Assembly (NCBI RefSeq): GCF_014250475.1
Contig: NZ_CP060204.1
Coordinates: 1,067,001-1,131,000, forward strand
From: Selenomonas timonae
Lineage (GTDB): Bacteria > Bacillota > Negativicutes > Selenomonadales > Selenomonadaceae
DNA: 64,000 nucleotides
Direction of reading: 5' to 3'
Shown here in pieces: positions 7,148 to 18,900 of the stretch. Each line of letters begins with the position of its first letter. Within the stretch, counting starts at the first letter, position 1. A program made the position numbers and the translations under genes. The notes under the pieces are model-generated. The model did no database searches. It was not told where the DNA came from and saw nothing but the letters and a program-made list of their open reading frames with translations.

Positions 7148-7807
7148 ATGAGACTGAGGCGAAAGCCGTGGATTGATACGGCGATTTTGGACTATGCGGA
7201 TTTCGTCACGCCGCTTGGCGGGGATTGGGCTGCACTTACGGGGCACTGGGCGGAGGCGTTTGGTCGTGAGGCACCGCTTCATGTGGAGATTGGTGTGGGC
7301 AAGGGCGATTTTCTGACGGAGCTTGCTGCGCGGCACCCCGATGTGAACTATGTCGGGCTGGAGATGCAGCAGGGGGTGCTCTACTTTGCCGCGCGCAAGG
7401 CGGCGGAGCGCGGGCTGGAAAATCTCCGTCTCGTGGTCTTCGATGCGGCACGTCTGACGGAGCTCTTTGCGCCCTGTGAGGTGGATCGCATCTATCTGAA
7501 CTTCTCTGATCCGTGGCCGAAGGCGCGCCATGCGAAACGACGTCTGACAAGTCCGCTTTTTCTCGCGCGCTATCGCACTGTCTTGAAGGCGGATGGGGAG
7601 CTGTGCTTTAAGACGGACAATATGGGGCTGTTCGACTACTCGATCGAGACGATGGCAGCGGAAGCATGGCAGCTTTCCAATGTAACGCATGATCTGCACG
7701 CGCTTGCAGAAGCCGATAATATCATGACAGAGTACGAGCGTAAGTTCAGCGCGCGCGGGGCGAAGATCGGACGCCTCGTTGCGCGTCCGTCCGTGGAGCC
7801 GGTCTGA
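7148..7807 (+). CDS. trmB: tRNA (guanine-46-N7)-methyltransferase
   Basis: 219 residues. The SAM-binding motif HVEIGVGKGDF (about residues 41-51) is followed by YVGLEMQ and by the diagnostic LNFSDPWPKARHAKRRL segment of TrmB, which carries substrate and catalytic residues. It makes m7G46 in the variable loop of tRNAs. A GGGAGAGAGG Shine-Dalgarno lies just upstream. Its TGA overlaps the ATG of the next gene by one base, so the two are translationally coupled. Confidence 0.92.
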   Translation: MRLRRKPWIDTAILDYADFVTPLGGDWAALTGHWAEAFGREAPLHVEIGVGKGDFLTELAARHPDVNYVGLEMQQGVLYFAARKAAERGLENLRLVVFDAARLTELFAPCEVDRIYLNFSDPWPKARHAKRRLTSPLFLARYRTVLKADGELCFKTDNMGLFDYSIETMAAEAWQLSNVTHDLHALAEADNIMTEYERKFSARGAKIGRLVARPSVEPV

Positions 7808-8988
7808 TGCGTACACGCTATACACTCTTTAAGAGCGACACGGAGCCGATCGTCATCATTATGGCGATCCTGCTCGTGACGGGGACGATCAATGTCTTCA
7901 GCTCGAGCTATGTGCTTGCGGCGATGGATTTTGAGAATCCATATTACTTCCTGCAGCGCCATCTGCAGTGGCTCGTGATCGGGATCGTGGCGTGCTGGTT
8001 CTGCCGCCGCATGAACTATCAGCGGATGCGTGGGCTGATGTTCGTCGGCATGGGCATCACAGTGTTTTTTTTGGTTGCGGTGCTCTTTGTTGGAACGACG
8101 ATAAATGGGGCGCAGCGATGGCTCGCGTTCGGCCCGCTGAGCTTTCAACCCGCGGAGTTTGCAAAGCTGATGGCGGTGCTCATGGGGGCGTTCTCGATCT
8201 CGGCGGTGCTCAGCAAGGAGCATTTTCGCATGGAGCGGGATGGAAGCCAAGTTGCGATCCCGTTCGGGGCAATTCTCGTGATGGCATTCCTTGTCTATCG
8301 CGAGCCGGACTTTGGTACGGCGTGCATTGTGTTCGGCGTGCCGCTCCTGATGGCACTTGTCCTGCTCGTCCGCCCGCTGCTCTGGCTCTGGATTGTGCCG
8401 GTCACCTTTGGCTTGGCATTTGCGATCGGGACGCTGCAGCCGTACCGCATGAAGCGTATTGATGTCTGGTTCGACCCGTGGTCGGATGCGCGTGCTGCGG
8501 GCTATCAGATGGTGCAGTCACTCTCGACGATCGGCTCGGGCGGGATCTTTGGTATGGGGTTCGGCGATGGTGTGAGCAAGTACGAGTATTTGCCTGAGGC
8601 ACATACGGACTTTGCCTTTGCGATCTTCAGTCAGGAGCACGGGTTCTTTGGCGTTCTGCTGATCTTCTTCCTATTCGCCGTGCTGCTCATCACCTGCATG
8701 CGTGTTGCGGCGCGTGCAAAGGATACGTTTGGGCAGGTACTCGCGCTCGGTATTATCTTTCTCGTGCTCGGACAGGCACTCGCCAATCTCGCAATGGTTG
8801 CGGGGCTGTTGCCCGTCGTGGGGGTGCCGCTGCCGTTCATCAGCTACGGAGGTTCGTCGCTGATCGTGACAATGGCGGGTATGGGGATGCTGCTTGGTAT
8901 TGCCGATCGCAGTCAGGATGCGCCGCCCGCGAAGAAAAAGCCGGAGACGGCGGAGGAGCGGCGGAGCAAGATGCACGCAGTCCGATGA
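7807..8988 (+). CDS. FtsW/RodA/SpoVE (SEDS) peptidoglycan glycosyltransferase
   Basis: 393 residues with about ten hydrophobic segments. Family signatures include the GAQRWLAFGPLSFQPAEFAK loop, YREPDFGTA (catalytic Asp region), LPEAHTDFAFAIF and PLPFISYGGSSLI. It polymerises lipid II into glycan strands at the inner membrane together with a class B PBP. The FSSSYVLA N-terminus and ISYGGSS motif do not by themselves separate FtsW from RodA, and no PBP or division genes adjoin it. The C-terminal tail is charged. It is coupled to trmB. Confidence 0.85.
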   Translation: MRTRYTLFKSDTEPIVIIMAILLVTGTINVFSSSYVLAAMDFENPYYFLQRHLQWLVIGIVACWFCRRMNYQRMRGLMFVGMGITVFFLVAVLFVGTTINGAQRWLAFGPLSFQPAEFAKLMAVLMGAFSISAVLSKEHFRMERDGSQVAIPFGAILVMAFLVYREPDFGTACIVFGVPLLMALVLLVRPLLWLWIVPVTFGLAFAIGTLQPYRMKRIDVWFDPWSDARAAGYQMVQSLSTIGSGGIFGMGFGDGVSKYEYLPEAHTDFAFAIFSQEHGFFGVLLIFFLFAVLLITCMRVAARAKDTFGQVLALGIIFLVLGQALANLAMVAGLLPVVGVPLPFISYGGSSLIVTMAGMGMLLGIADRSQDAPPAKKKPETAEERRSKMHAVR

Positions 8989-9041
8989 TGGGAGGCGCTA
9001 CGCCATTCTCGGCGTCAGCCCCATTTTAGTGAGGTTATTGG

Positions 9042-11060
9042 ATGTTCAGTGATTTCTTTTTGGGGATGCAGCAGGATCTGAAGATCTTTCTTTTGCCGCC
9101 CGTCATCTGCGCCGTCTTTCGCCTGATTTTTATTCTGGTCTACCGGCCGAAGAAGTCGCCCGTCGGGGAGTGGCGGAAGTGGATTACCTGCTTCTGTTAC
9201 GGATTTTGGTGGGGGATGGATTTCAACGCCTATGCCTTCCTGATTCCGCTCGTCCTCGTCTCCGTGCCGGGGGCGTTCCTTCCTGCGTACTTTGCCGTGG
9301 GGGATGCGGTGCGCATCGGTCTCTTCCTTGTCTACGCGGCAGCACTCTATACGGCGTTCATCGGCAAGATGATTTTCTACGCGCATTTTCACGACACGTT
9401 CAATCAGACGATCTGGCTTGGAAAACATGCGGATAAGAAAAATTTTGCCGATATTTTCTTCCATCAAAATCACGGCGCGTGGCTGCTCCTCGGCTATCTG
9501 CCCTATCTTGTACTTTGTGCATTTGCGGCGCATGCCGTTCTCGCCCTGCCGTCTCTCGCCTATCCCGTGCTGACGGACGGCGCGGTGCAGTATGCGGTGA
9601 ATACGCTCGTCTTCATCGCCTCTATTGTACTCTTTTACTGGCTGCGCTATGGTGGGACGCTGCGGCATCGGCTGAAGCCCGAGTGGGACGAGGTGCCCGC
9701 CTTCGTTAAGGAAGATCTTGTTCTGGGCAAGGCGACGATCGACGATCTCATTGCGCTCAAGATGGTATGGAAGCGTCCCGTGCAGGATGTTTTGAATCAT
9801 TCGGATGAGGAGTCGTACGCGATTTTGAAATGCATGATTCCGCCCGATTCGCCTGTGGAAACACCTCTGGAGGTATTCCGACGGACAGCGGGCGGGCCGC
9901 GCATCGATCCGCCGCAGCATATTTTCTTCCTTCTGGCGGAGAGCTATGGGCAGGTGCACTTCGATGCGCCCTATGTCGGGCTGAATCTGATGGAGGCGGG
10001 TGCACGCTTTCGTGCAGAGCCGCATACGGTCTGCATCAACAACTTCCTCTCAAGCGGGATGATCTCGCAGCCGTCCCTTGTCAGTCTGCTCCTCGGTGTC
10101 TATGATGCGGACATGGAGCTGAATGAAAATGTGCTGTTTTGGAATCATACACTGCCCACTTCGCTGCCGTTGCAGCTTAAAAAACTCGGTTATCATACCG
10201 ATTTTTGGTATGGCGGGGGACTGAACTGGGGGAGTTTGTCTCATTTTCTCCCCGCACTTGGATTCGATGAGGCATATGGCGGCGTGGAGATCTGCGCTTC
10301 CGATGCGCCGCGCACATGGCTTGGCGTTTACGATCATATCTTTTTAAACGAGGCTGCACGGCGGATTCGTGACGAGGGGGATGCGGTACCGTCCTTCCAC
10401 TTCCTCTATACGACTTCGAATCACGGCCCCTTCCGCATTCCCTTTGAGGAGTATGGCTTTGATGCGGCGCGCCTCAACCCCGAGATGGCGAAAGCTCTGA
10501 AGAACTCCATGAAAAAATACCGTGGTTTGGGCTGCGCATGGTACGCTGATCAGGCGCTCTGCAAATTTATTGAAGAGATGCGCGCGGCATTTCCCGACAG
10601 TCTATTCATCGTTACGGGCGATCACATGGGCGGGGAGGTGCCGCTCATTGAAGGGGTGACGGAGCGGCAGGAGCTCCTTCTGCGCGAGCAGATTCTCACA
10701 TCGTTCTCGATGCATCATCCACAGCTCACAGCGGAACATCTGGCCCACAACGAGATCGGCGGACATATGAATATCCTCCCGACGCTCATCGAGCTGATCG
10801 CGCCAAAGGGCTTCTCCTACTATGCCGTTGAGAAGCCGCTGACGGAGCGGATCGAGCGGGTTGTGACACCCTATGCATGGCTTACGCATGAGGAGGTCGG
10901 ACGCTACCGAGATTGCAAGGCGCAGGAACTGAAGGTGACGGCGGGGGCACTGCCGTGGCGCGTCGATACGGAGCGCTTCACGGAGGAGCGCTATGCGTAC
11001 TGTGAGCTGACGGCGTACTATGTGCGACATCCGGAGCTGCTTGTGGGTAAGAATTGGTGA
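9042..11060 (+). CDS. LtaS-like membrane sulfatase-fold transferase (phosphoglycerol/phosphoethanolamine type)
   Basis: 672 residues. The N-terminal ~230 residues hold about five membrane segments; a large extracytoplasmic alkaline-phosphatase-superfamily domain follows. Metal-ligand motifs are visible: HIFFLLAESYGQ (Glu, ~residue 299), TTSNHGPF and VTGDHMGGE (Asp-His, ~residue 526). Where LtaS has its catalytic Thr, this protein reads SSGMISQPSLVSLL (~residue 335), so the nucleophile may be Ser or the activity altered. In an outer-membrane bearer the acceptor is more likely a periplasmic glycan, lipid or LPS than teichoic acid; this is inference. GAGG precedes the ATG, and a strong terminator follows. 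Confidence 0.75.
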   Translation: MFSDFFLGMQQDLKIFLLPPVICAVFRLIFILVYRPKKSPVGEWRKWITCFCYGFWWGMDFNAYAFLIPLVLVSVPGAFLPAYFAVGDAVRIGLFLVYAAALYTAFIGKMIFYAHFHDTFNQTIWLGKHADKKNFADIFFHQNHGAWLLLGYLPYLVLCAFAAHAVLALPSLAYPVLTDGAVQYAVNTLVFIASIVLFYWLRYGGTLRHRLKPEWDEVPAFVKEDLVLGKATIDDLIALKMVWKRPVQDVLNHSDEESYAILKCMIPPDSPVETPLEVFRRTAGGPRIDPPQHIFFLLAESYGQVHFDAPYVGLNLMEAGARFRAEPHTVCINNFLSSGMISQPSLVSLLLGVYDADMELNENVLFWNHTLPTSLPLQLKKLGYHTDFWYGGGLNWGSLSHFLPALGFDEAYGGVEICASDAPRTWLGVYDHIFLNEAARRIRDEGDAVPSFHFLYTTSNHGPFRIPFEEYGFDAARLNPEMAKALKNSMKKYRGLGCAWYADQALCKFIEEMRAAFPDSLFIVTGDHMGGEVPLIEGVTERQELLLREQILTSFSMHHPQLTAEHLAHNEIGGHMNILPTLIELIAPKGFSYYAVEKPLTERIERVVTPYAWLTHEEVGRYRDCKAQELKVTAGALPWRVDTERFTEERYAYCELTAYYVRHPELLVGKNW

Positions 11061-11093
11061 ATGGGGCGCCTTGAGCCTTTGAACAACACGCAC

Positions 11094-11144
11094 AAAGAGC
11101 TGTTGCACAAGTCAAAGCAACTTCGTGCAACAACCTCTTTTTTC
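11094..11144 (+). terminator. Rho-independent terminator after the LtaS-like gene
   Basis: A stem of about 14 bp pairs GAGCTGTTGCAC (from 11097) with GTGCAACAACCTC (to ~11137), followed by TTTTTT. The GTTGCAC/GTGCAAC core recurs in hairpins at 39467 and 41339. Confidence 0.8.
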
Positions 11145-11216
11145 TGATTTTTTACCGAAAGGCACAAGAAAGATACGCTAGGCGAAGTGTAAATAGAAAA
11201 CTTTGTCAAATATGGA

Positions 11217-11245
11217 TTGACAAGCGTTTTGACGGATGATATTAT
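11217..11245 (+). promoter_or_regulatory. Promoter of the str ribosomal operon
   Basis: TTGACA (11217-11222) and TATTAT (11240-11245) are separated by 17 nt, 28 nt before the L7Ae-like start codon. Confidence 0.8.
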
Positions 11246-11273
11246 GTGACAGTCCCCTTTTTGGAGGTGAGCT

Positions 11274-11519
11274 ATGTCTCTGGAGAAATTACACACAGCG
11301 CGCACGGTCGCCGGCATTCATCAGGTTTGCCGCGCGGTGGAGAGCGGCGCGGCAGAGATGGTGTTCATCGCCTCGGATGTCGATGAGCGTGTGCTTGGCG
11401 CACTGCTTGCGGCTTGCGGGGACGCGGGAATCATACCTGACCGCACGGCGACGAAGGCCGCGCTCGGAGAGTACGTACGCCTCGATGTGGGTGCTACGGC
11501 GGTCGCTACACTACGGTAA
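11274..11519 (+). CDS. L7Ae/L30e-family ribosomal-associated protein (YbxF-like)
   Basis: 81 residues, ATG preceded by GGAGGTGAG. The sequence has the L7Ae pattern, with AAEMVFIASDVDERVL and a central loop into IIPDRTATKAALGEYV. The family binds kink-turn RNA. In Bacillus the YbxF gene sits between rpoC and rpsL; here it directly precedes rpsL but no rpoBC is upstream, so the operon begins with this gene. The exact RNA target is unknown. Confidence 0.85.
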   Translation: MSLEKLHTARTVAGIHQVCRAVESGAAEMVFIASDVDERVLGALLAACGDAGIIPDRTATKAALGEYVRLDVGATAVATLR

Positions 11520-11582
11520 AAACGCAGCCTCTGCGTTTTCATACAAAAGAATTGAAATGACGACAAAGGAAGGAGGTGCAGT

Positions 11583-11960
11583 ATGCCAACGATCAATCAG
11601 CTCATTCGCAAGAGCCGGAAGAGCCTTGAGGAGAAATCGAAAGCACCAGCACTGAAGAACAGCCCGCAGAAGCGCGGTGTCTGCACGCGTGTCTATACGT
11701 CCACGCCGAAGAAGCCAAACTCTGCTCTTAGAAAGGTTGCTCGTGTTCGCCTGACGAACAGCATCGAGGTGACCGCATACATCCCCGGAATCGGGCACAA
11801 TCTGCAGGAGCACAGCGTCGTCCTCATTCGCGGCGGTCGCGTGAAGGATCTGCCGGGTGTTCGTTACCACATCATTCGCGGCTCGCTCGATACGGCCGGT
11901 GTGCAGGATCGCGCACAGGGACGTTCGAAGTACGGCGCGAAGCGTGCAAAGAAGAAGTAA
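11583..11960 (+). CDS. rpsL: 30S ribosomal protein S12
   Basis: 125 residues, full length. The decoding-site loops [17 protein letters not shown] and [16 protein letters not shown] are intact, with the two lysines whose mutation gives streptomycin resistance in other bacteria, and the Asp that RimO methylthiolates. Start ATG follows AAGGAGGTGCAGT. Second gene of the str operon, 27 nt before rpsG. Confidence 0.97.
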   Translation: MPTINQLIRKSRKSLEEKSKAPALKNSPQKRGVCTRVYTSTPKKPNSALRKVARVRLTNSIEVTAYIPGIGHNLQEHSVVLIRGGRVKDLPGVRYHIIRGSLDTAGVQDRAQGRSKYGAKRAKKK

Positions 11961-12458
<498 letters not shown>

Positions 12459-12514
12459 GAACTTCTAAACGGAGATTCCGTAACATCCAGCAGTGTAAGG
12501 AGCGATAGGAAACA

Positions 12515-14593
12515 GTGGCAAGAGAATATTCCCTTGAAAAAACGCGGAATATCGGCATCATGGCACACATCGATGCCGGCAAGACGACGACCACCGAGCG
12601 CATTCTCTTCTACACGGGCGTAACGCACAAGATCGGCGAGGTTCATGAGGGCGCTGCCACCATGGACTGGATGGTTCAGGAACAGGAACGCGGCATTACG
12701 ATTACGTCGGCGGCGACGACCTGCCACTGGAAGAACCATCGCATCAATATCATTGATACGCCTGGTCACGTTGACTTTACGGTCGAGGTAGAGCGCTCGC
12801 TGCGCGTGCTGGACGGCACGGTGGCTGTTCTGACCGCGCGCGGCGGTGTTGAGCCGCAGACGGAGACGGTCTGGCGTCAGGCGGAACGTTACAATGTTCC
12901 GCGCATGGCGTATGTCAACAAGATGGACATCACGGGTGCCGATTTCTTCAATGTTATGAACATGATGCGCGAGCGTCTCAACGCGAACCCGGTGGCGATT
13001 CAGCTGCCGATCGGTGCAGAGGATGAGTTCAAAGGCATCATCGACCTCGTGAAGATGGACGCCATCGTGTACGAGGACGATCTCGGCAAGGTGACCGATG
13101 AGGTTGAGATTCCCGAGGAGTACAAGGCACAGGCTGAGGAATACCATGAGAAGCTGGTCGAGGCGTGCGCTGAGGCGGACGATGAGCTCATGGAGAAGTA
13201 TCTCGGCGGTGAGGATGTTACGGAGGCGGAGATCCGCCGTGCAATCCGCAAGGCGACGATCGCCTGCCAGATGACGCCTGTCACCTGCGGTACGTCGTAC
13301 CGCAACAAGGGCGTGCAGCCGCTCCTCGATGCGATCGTCGACTACATGCCGGCACCGACGGATATCCCGCCGATTGCAGGTGTGAACCCCGACACAGGTG
13401 AGGCGGACAGCCGCCCGGCATCGGATAGTGCGCCGTTCTCGGCACTCGCGTTCAAGATCATGACGGATCCGTTTGTTGGAAAGCTCGCGTTCTTCCGCGT
13501 CTACTCCGGTACGCTGAACTCCGGCTCCTACGTCTTCAATGCGACGAAGGACAACAAGGAGCGCATCGGCCGCATCCTGCAGATGCACGCAAACAACCGC
13601 AAGGAGATCGAGGTGGTCTACAGCGGCGACATTGCGGCGGCGGTCGGTCTCAAGAATACGACGACGGGCGATACGCTCTGCGATGAGAACAAGCCGATCA
13701 TCCTCGAGTCGATGGAGTTCCCCGATCCCGTTATCTCCGTTGCGGTTGAGCCTGCAACGAAGAACGATCAGGAGAAGATGGGCATTGCGCTCCAGAAGCT
13801 CGCTGAGGAGGATCCGACGTTCCGCGTGCACACGGATGCAGAGACGGGACAGGTCATCATCTCGGGCATGGGCGAGCTGCATCTGCAGATCATCGTCGAC
13901 CGTATGCTCCGCGAGTTCAAGGTCGACTGCAAGGTCGGCGAGCCGCAGGTGGCATACCGCGAGACGATTCGCAAGTCGGTCAAGGCGGAGGGCAAGTTCG
14001 TCCGTCAGTCCGGTGGTCATGGTCAGTACGGTCACTGTTGGCTCGAGCTCATCCCGCAGGATGCAGGCGAGGGCTTCAGTTTCGAGAACAAGGTCGTCGG
14101 CGGCGTGATTCCGAAGGAATTCATCAACCCGATCGAGGCCGGTGTTCGCCAGGCGATGGAGGGCGGCGTTGTCGCCGGCTATCCGATGGTCGACATCAAG
14201 GTCATCGTCTACGACGGATCGTTCCACGAGGTCGACTCGTCCGAGGCTGCGTTCAAGGTGGCTGGTTCGATGGCGTTCAAGGCTGGTGCCGAGAAGGCAA
14301 GCCCCGTGCTCCTCGAGCCGTATGTCAAGGTCGAGGTCACGGTGCCCGAGGAGTACATGGGCGACGTTATCGGCGATCTGAACTCGCGCCGTGGACGCAT
14401 CGACGGCATGGAGCCGCGCAACGGCGTGCAGGTCATCAACGCGTTCGTTCCGCTCTCGGAGATGTTCGGTTACTCGACGGATCTCCGTTCCAAAACCCAG
14501 GGCCGCGGGAACTACTCCATGGAAGTTTCCTTCTATGACGAAGTTCCTAAGAATATAGCTGACGCTGTAGTCGCCAAGAACAAAGGCGAATAA
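12515..14593 (+). CDS. fusA: Elongation factor G
   Basis: 692 residues, GTG start. GTPase motifs are complete: AHIDAGKT (17-24), [17 protein letters not shown]. Domains II-V follow, including the domain IV region with SGGHGQYGH and the C-terminal [12 protein letters not shown]. It drives translocation on the ribosome. The gap to tuf is 15 nt. A very long antisense frame runs across this gene and tuf; it is a composition shadow, not a gene. Confidence 0.97.
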   Translation: MAREYSLEKTRNIGIMAHIDAGKTTTTERILFYTGVTHKIGEVHEGAATMDWMVQEQERGITITSAATTCHWKNHRINIIDTPGHVDFTVEVERSLRVLDGTVAVLTARGGVEPQTETVWRQAERYNVPRMAYVNKMDITGADFFNVMNMMRERLNANPVAIQLPIGAEDEFKGIIDLVKMDAIVYEDDLGKVTDEVEIPEEYKAQAEEYHEKLVEACAEADDELMEKYLGGEDVTEAEIRRAIRKATIACQMTPVTCGTSYRNKGVQPLLDAIVDYMPAPTDIPPIAGVNPDTGEADSRPASDSAPFSALAFKIMTDPFVGKLAFFRVYSGTLNSGSYVFNATKDNKERIGRILQMHANNRKEIEVVYSGDIAAAVGLKNTTTGDTLCDENKPIILESMEFPDPVISVAVEPATKNDQEKMGIALQKLAEEDPTFRVHTDAETGQVIISGMGELHLQIIVDRMLREFKVDCKVGEPQVAYRETIRKSVKAEGKFVRQSGGHGQYGHCWLELIPQDAGEGFSFENKVVGGVIPKEFINPIEAGVRQAMEGGVVAGYPMVDIKVIVYDGSFHEVDSSEAAFKVAGSMAFKAGAEKASPVLLEPYVKVEVTVPEEYMGDVIGDLNSRRGRIDGMEPRNGVQVINAFVPLSEMFGYSTDLRSKTQGRGNYSMEVSFYDEVPKNIADAVVAKNKGE

Positions 14594-14608
14594 GGAGGCA
14601 ATTTTAGA

Positions 14609-15796
<1,188 letters not shown>

Positions 15797-15826
15797 TTCT
15801 TAGTCTCTTGATATTCCCTAGGAGGA

Positions 15827-15854
15827 GGAGCGGCGCGCTCGCGTCGCTCCTTTT
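15827..15854 (+). terminator. Terminator or attenuator between tuf and rpsJ
   Basis: A 10-bp stem (15827-15836 with 15841-15850, one G-U) with a 4-nt loop is followed by TTTT. The rest of the 218-nt gap to rpsJ holds two small GC hairpins (GCCCCGGCGGGGC and GGGGCGAGACCCC) just before the rpsJ ribosome-binding site. They might form a leader for S10-operon control, but I see no clear promoter or L4-type site. Confidence 0.6.
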
Positions 15855-16014
15855 CGAGGGAGTATGATAAAACTTCTTTTCATCTTTTGGAATCATACGA
15901 CAGACGACGTACTCCATGCGATGACATGGCAGATGGCTATGCCCCGGCGGGGCAGAGGGAACTGCCGTGGAGAAATGTTTGGGGCGAGACCCCGGACGAA
16001 GGAGGAAAACTACT

Positions 16015-16326
16015 TTGGCGAAACAGCAGAAAATCAGAATTCGTTTGAAGGCCTACGACCACAAGGCTCTCGATCAGAGTGCGGCGAAGATCGTCGACAC
16101 GGCAAAAAAGACGGGCGCGATGGTCTCAGGTCCCATTCCACTTCCGACGGAGAAGAATGTCTATACGATTCTCCGTTCTCCGCACGTCAACAAGGACTCG
16201 CGCGAGCAGTTCGAGATGCGCACGCACAAGCGCCTCATCGACATCCTGCAGCCGACGAACAAGACGGTCGATTCGCTCATGCGTCTCGATCTGCCTGCCG
16301 GCGTTGATATCGAGATTAAGCTCTAA
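16015..16326 (+). CDS. rpsJ: 30S ribosomal protein S10
   Basis: 103 residues from a TTG at 16015 preceded by GAAGGAGG; a longer in-frame start adds an N-terminus unlike the family. [16 protein letters not shown] and the [17 protein letters not shown] loop are typical. It is a 30S head protein and also NusE, the antitermination partner of NusB. First gene of the S10 operon. Confidence 0.95.
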   Translation: MAKQQKIRIRLKAYDHKALDQSAAKIVDTAKKTGAMVSGPIPLPTEKNVYTILRSPHVNKDSREQFEMRTHKRLIDILQPTNKTVDSLMRLDLPAGVDIEIKL

Positions 16327-16341
16327 TAGGAGGTGGAAGCC

Positions 16342-16995
16342 TTGGCTAAGGCTATTTTAGGAAGAAAACTGGGCATGACCCAGATCTTCACAGAGGAAGG
16401 CCGCGTCGTTCCTGTGACGGTCGTTGAGTCCGGCAACAACTTCGTGCTCCGGAACAAGACCAACGAGACGGACGGCTATAACGCTGTGCAGCTCGGGTTT
16501 GGCGATATCAAGGAGAAGAACGTCACGAAGCCGCTCAAGGGTCAGTTTGAGAAGGCGGGCGTGAAGGCGGTGCGTTTCATTCGTGAGATGCGTCTCGCTG
16601 CTCCTTCCGAATACAATGTTGGTGACACGATCGGCGTCGATATCTTCGCTGCGGGCGATCTCGTCGATGTGGTCGGTACGTCCAAGGGCAAGGGCTTTGC
16701 GGGCGGCATCAAGCGCCACAACTTTGCACGCGGCCCTATGGGTCACGGCTCGAAGTCGCACCGTGAGCCGGGCTCGACGGGTGCGATGATCTCGGGTCCC
16801 GGCGGACGCGTCCTCAAGGGCAAGAAGCTCCCCGGCCGTATGGGCGGCGAGCGCGTCACGGTGCAGCGCCTGACGGTTGTCCGCGTGGACAGTGACCGAA
16901 ACCTCATCCTCATCAAGGGCGCAATTCCGGGCCCGAAGAAGGGATTTGTCGTGATTAAAGATACCGTAAAGCCTGCAAAGGCGACGAAAGAATAA
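16342..16995 (+). CDS. rplC: 50S ribosomal protein L3
   Basis: 217 residues from TTG at 16342, eight bases after AGGAGG; an in-frame GTG at 16333 overlaps the Shine-Dalgarno and is rejected. AILGRKLGMTQIF and GKGFAGGIKRHNF are diagnostic, as is the long arm reaching the peptidyl-transferase centre (GPMGHGSKSHREPGSTG). Early 50S assembly protein. Confidence 0.95.
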   Translation: MAKAILGRKLGMTQIFTEEGRVVPVTVVESGNNFVLRNKTNETDGYNAVQLGFGDIKEKNVTKPLKGQFEKAGVKAVRFIREMRLAAPSEYNVGDTIGVDIFAAGDLVDVVGTSKGKGFAGGIKRHNFARGPMGHGSKSHREPGSTGAMISGPGGRVLKGKKLPGRMGGERVTVQRLTVVRVDSDRNLILIKGAIPGPKKGFVVIKDTVKPAKATKE

Positions 16996-17013
16996 GGAAG
17001 GGGGAAAAGCAGC

Positions 17014-17637
17014 ATGGCGAATGTAGCAGTATACGATATGTCGCACAATCAGGTTGGCGAGATCAGCCTGAACGATGAGTTCTTCAATGTCGAAATGAAT
17101 GCCGGCCTCCTTCATCAGGCGGTTGTCCTCCAGCTCGCGTCGCAGCGTCTCGGCACACACGCGACGAAGACGCGCGGTCTTGTGCGCGGCGGCGGACGCA
17201 AGCCTTGGCGCCAGAAGGGCACGGGTCGTGCCCGCGCAGGTTCGACGCGCAGCCCGCTGTGGGTTGGCGGCGGCACGGTCTTTGGACCGCATCCGCGCAA
17301 GTACGGCTTTACGATGCCGCGCAAGCAGCGCCGTCTCGCCCTCAAGTGTGCGCTCTCGGACAAGGTGCGTACGGGCGACTTCATCGTCCTTGACCAGCTC
17401 GATTTCGAGGCACCGAAGACGAAGGCAGCCGTGAAGCTCCTGAGCGATTTCGGTGTGAATGCAAAGAGCCTCTTCATCACGGCGGACGAAGCTGTCAATG
17501 TAGAGCGCTCCACTAGCAATATTCCGGGTGTAAAAGCCATCTCGGCACGTGGAATCAATGTCTATGACATTCTCCATCACGACAAGCTCTTCATTACGAA
17601 GGATGCCATCACCCGTATCGAGGAGGTATTCGCATAA
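17014..17637 (+). CDS. rplD: 50S ribosomal protein L4
   Basis: 207 residues. The extended loop [18 protein letters not shown] that lines the exit tunnel is intact. In enterobacteria L4 represses its own operon; no such site is obvious here. Its TAA overlaps the ATG of rplW by one base. Confidence 0.96.
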   Translation: MANVAVYDMSHNQVGEISLNDEFFNVEMNAGLLHQAVVLQLASQRLGTHATKTRGLVRGGGRKPWRQKGTGRARAGSTRSPLWVGGGTVFGPHPRKYGFTMPRKQRRLALKCALSDKVRTGDFIVLDQLDFEAPKTKAAVKLLSDFGVNAKSLFITADEAVNVERSTSNIPGVKAISARGINVYDILHHDKLFITKDAITRIEEVFA

Positions 17638-17918
17638 TGGAAGCACGTGATATTCTCGTACGCCCGCTCATCACGGAGCGGACGACGCAGCTCATGGCTG
17701 AGGGCAAATACGTCTTCGTCGTCGCGAAGGCTGCGAACAAAATCGAGATTGCAAAGGCAGTCTCGGAGATCTTCAAGGTGAAGGTCGCAAAGGTCAACAC
17801 GGTCAACGTCCTCGGCAAGAAAAAGCGCATGGGTCGCACACAGGGCAAGCGCCCGGACTACAAGAAGGCCATCGTGAAACTCGCTCCGGGCGAGACCATC
17901 GAGTTCTTTGAAGGCTGA
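17637..17918 (+). CDS. rplW: 50S ribosomal protein L23
   Basis: 93 residues. It begins [17 protein letters not shown] and contains the [16 protein letters not shown] loop. It sits at the tunnel exit and docks trigger factor and SRP. It overlaps rplD and lies 20 nt before rplB. Confidence 0.96.
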   Translation: MEARDILVRPLITERTTQLMAEGKYVFVVAKAANKIEIAKAVSEIFKVKVAKVNTVNVLGKKKRMGRTQGKRPDYKKAIVKLAPGETIEFFEG

Positions 17919-17938
17919 GACGAAAGGGAGGTACGAAC

Positions 17939-18766
17939 GTGGCAGTAAAGAGTTTTAAGCCGTATTCTGCCGGCAGACGTTTCATGACGGTCTCTTCCTT
18001 CGATGAGATCACAACGGACAAGCCGGAGAAGTCCCTCACCGTTCGCCTGACGAAGACGGGTGGACGCAACCAGCAGGGCAAGCTGACCGTGCGTCATCGC
18101 GGCGGCGGTCACAAGCGACTCTATCGCATCATTGATTTCAAGCGCACGAAGGACGGCATCCCCGCCCGCGTCGCGACGATCGAATACGATCCGAACCGCA
18201 GCGCACGCATTGCGCTCCTGAACTACGCAGATGGCGAGAAGCGCTACATCCTCGCACCGAACGGCCTGAAGGTCGGCGATGTTGTGGAGTCGGGTGCCGA
18301 GGCTGACATCAAGCCGGGCAACACGCTTCCGCTGAAGAATATCCCGCTCGGTACGGTCATCCATGCCGTCGAGCTCAAGATCGGAAAGGGTGCACAGCTC
18401 GTCCGCAGCGCAGGTACGTCCGCACAGCTGATGGCAAAGGAAGGCGACTACGCACTCCTGCGCATGCCGTCCGGCGAGATCCGCCGCGTGCACATCAACT
18501 GCCGTGCGACGATCGGTCAGGTCGGCAACCTCGAGCATGAGAACATCACCATCGGCAAGGCAGGCCGCAGCCGTTGGCTCGGACGCCGTCCGGAGACGCG
18601 CGGTATTGCGATGAACCCGAATGACCATCCGCATGGCGGCGGCGAGGGTCGTTCGCCGGTCGGACGCAAGAGCCCGATGACGAAGTGGGGCAAGATTGCG
18701 ATGGGCAAGAAGACGCGCCGCAAGAAGAAGGCGTCGAACCGTCTGATTGTTCACCGCCGTAAGTAA
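17939..18766 (+). CDS. rplB: 50S ribosomal protein L2
   Basis: 275 residues, GTG start after [28 protein letters not shown] and the C-terminal [19 protein letters not shown] with its essential His region ([12 protein letters not shown]) are present. Needed for subunit association and peptidyl transfer. Unusually, 215 nt separate it from rpsS, filled with a MITE remnant. Confidence 0.96.
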   Translation: MAVKSFKPYSAGRRFMTVSSFDEITTDKPEKSLTVRLTKTGGRNQQGKLTVRHRGGGHKRLYRIIDFKRTKDGIPARVATIEYDPNRSARIALLNYADGEKRYILAPNGLKVGDVVESGAEADIKPGNTLPLKNIPLGTVIHAVELKIGKGAQLVRSAGTSAQLMAKEGDYALLRMPSGEIRRVHINCRATIGQVGNLEHENITIGKAGRSRWLGRRPETRGIAMNPNDHPHGGGEGRSPVGRKSPMTKWGKIAMGKKTRRKKKASNRLIVHRRK

Positions 18767-18779
18767 TCGGCTTGGTGGA

Positions 18780-18900
18780 CACCCGTCTTGGGCATCTTTT
18801 CCGCCCTGTCTGCGAAGAGCAAATCCTCCACATAGGATTATCTATGCGTCCGGTTTGCTCCCTTGACAGAACGAAAAATCTGCTCCAATCTGGGCGTCCT
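18780..18900 (-). repeat. Remnant of the MITE-like element inside the S10 operon
   Basis: The interior matches copy 1 (CAAATCCTCCACATAGG, ATGCGTCCGGTTTG, AAAAATCTGCTCCAATCTG), but both terminal inverted repeats are missing. It enlarges the rplB-rpsS spacer to 215 nt. Orientation is the same as the copy at 3638. Confidence 0.75.

Noticed and set aside
15797-16014. L4-type autoregulatory leader before rpsJ
   Set aside because: Small GC hairpins exist, but nothing resembling the enterobacterial S10 leader could be supported.
15864-16307. ORF overlapping the rpsJ start
   Set aside because: Runs in another frame through rpsJ, no ribosome-binding site match to a family, arginine/serine-rich translation.
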